A DNA stretch of 64,000 bases from Streptomyces uncialis (lineage in GTDB: Bacteria > Actinomycetota > Actinomycetes > Streptomycetales > Streptomycetaceae), in contig NZ_CP109583.1 of NCBI RefSeq assembly GCF_036250755.1, forward strand, positions 5,789,501 to 5,853,500, given 5' to 3'. The notes below the pieces were generated by a model. That model searched no databases and had not been told where the DNA came from. It saw only the letters and a program-made list of their open reading frames with translations. A program made the position numbers and the translations under genes. Shown here one piece after another: positions 63,695 to 64,000 of the stretch (its first letter is position 1; each line of letters starts with the position of its first letter).

Positions 63695-64000
63695 GCGGGT
63701 CGCCTTCGCTTGCGCTTCCCAGGTCTGTCCTGCTGGACGCACTTCGTTCCTGTGCCGTCGTTCGGTGGTTTCGCGCAGTTCCCCGCGCCCCTTTGGGGCG
63801 CGTCCGGTCGGTTCTTCGGGTCGGTGCCGGTCGGGATTCTCCGTCCTCGCTCCAACGCGCTCGGTACGACGTCCGGTGACCCGACTGGAGAGCATCGGAG
63901 TCTGCGGGCAGAGATTCCCGCCCACCCCCTTACGTGAGTCCTGCGACTGCGCGAGAAGGGTGGTTGAACCCCGGCCTCGGTCGACGCCGGCCCGCAGCCT
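63695..64000. repeat. Dispersed intergenic repeat element, copy 5 (truncated by the window end)
   Basis: The left end at 63695-63717 matches the 23-bp consensus exactly. The 19-bp motif gcgcagttccccgcgcccc is at 63773-63791. The core at about 63805-63975 is in the same orientation as copies 1, 2 and 4. The right half lies beyond the window. Further related sequence starts near 63620, just after the DUF3499 stop, so a second, degenerate end may be present. Confidence 0.9.

Overview
The window is very GC-rich, gene-dense actinobacterial chromosome, almost certainly from Streptomyces or a close relative. The evidence is strong third-position GC, many GTG starts and GTGA/ATGA overlaps, a WhiB protein, the two-domain FbiB of coenzyme F420 synthesis, four LytR-CpsA-Psr proteins, DUF397/DUF5753 regulators and families typical of streptomycetes. 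No rRNA, tRNA or CRISPR array was found.

Layout. (1) 0-16 kb is core metabolism: the end of sucD, an XRE/sigma-like membrane protein, a DUF6350 (PerM-like) membrane protein, purN-purH, folD with a DUF3017 gene, icd, an XRE/DUF2690 protein and mdh. (2) 16-36.5 kb is an accessory island. It holds a graspetide-type RiPP locus (precursor, ATP-grasp, PIMT-like methyltransferase), a HicA-like gene followed by three tandem paralogues, a DUF397/DUF397/XRE-DUF5753 module, a Tn554-like trio of two tyrosine recombinases plus a coiled-coil partner, an ABC exporter divergent from a two-component system, and a second PIMT-like locus with a basic small protein and a truncated radical SAM gene. A GntR regulator and small genes close the island. 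(3) 36.7-64 kb returns to conserved genes: VOC protein, thioesterase, four LCP cell-wall ligases with a glycosyltransferase, an amidase/PGRP, a sugar-nucleotide transferase, a DNA glycosylase, fbiB-fbiA, cysteine dioxygenase, whiB, a giant glycosyltransferase, DUF5719, a metallopeptidase-like protein and DUF3499. From memory, blocks 1 and 3 lie far apart in S. coelicolor (near SCO4808-4827 and SCO3028-3046), so the island would sit at a synteny breakpoint.

Five gene-free blocks (about 3.0-3.7, 13.5-14.5, 42.0-42.6, 50.5-51.5 and 63.7-64.0 kb) belong to one dispersed repeat family. Its members have 23-bp inverted ends, arrays of a 19-bp motif that switches strand at the middle, and a conserved core of about 130-180 bp. 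They abut gene 3' ends and in two cases supply the last codons and stop.

The most notable regulatory find is a 29-codon Cys-rich upstream ORF (RSRCSCCCSGC at its end) before the cysteine dioxygenase gene. It sits directly behind a TTGACA box and is a candidate leaderless cysteine-sensing leader peptide. A shared 18-bp palindrome also lies upstream of both icd and mdh.
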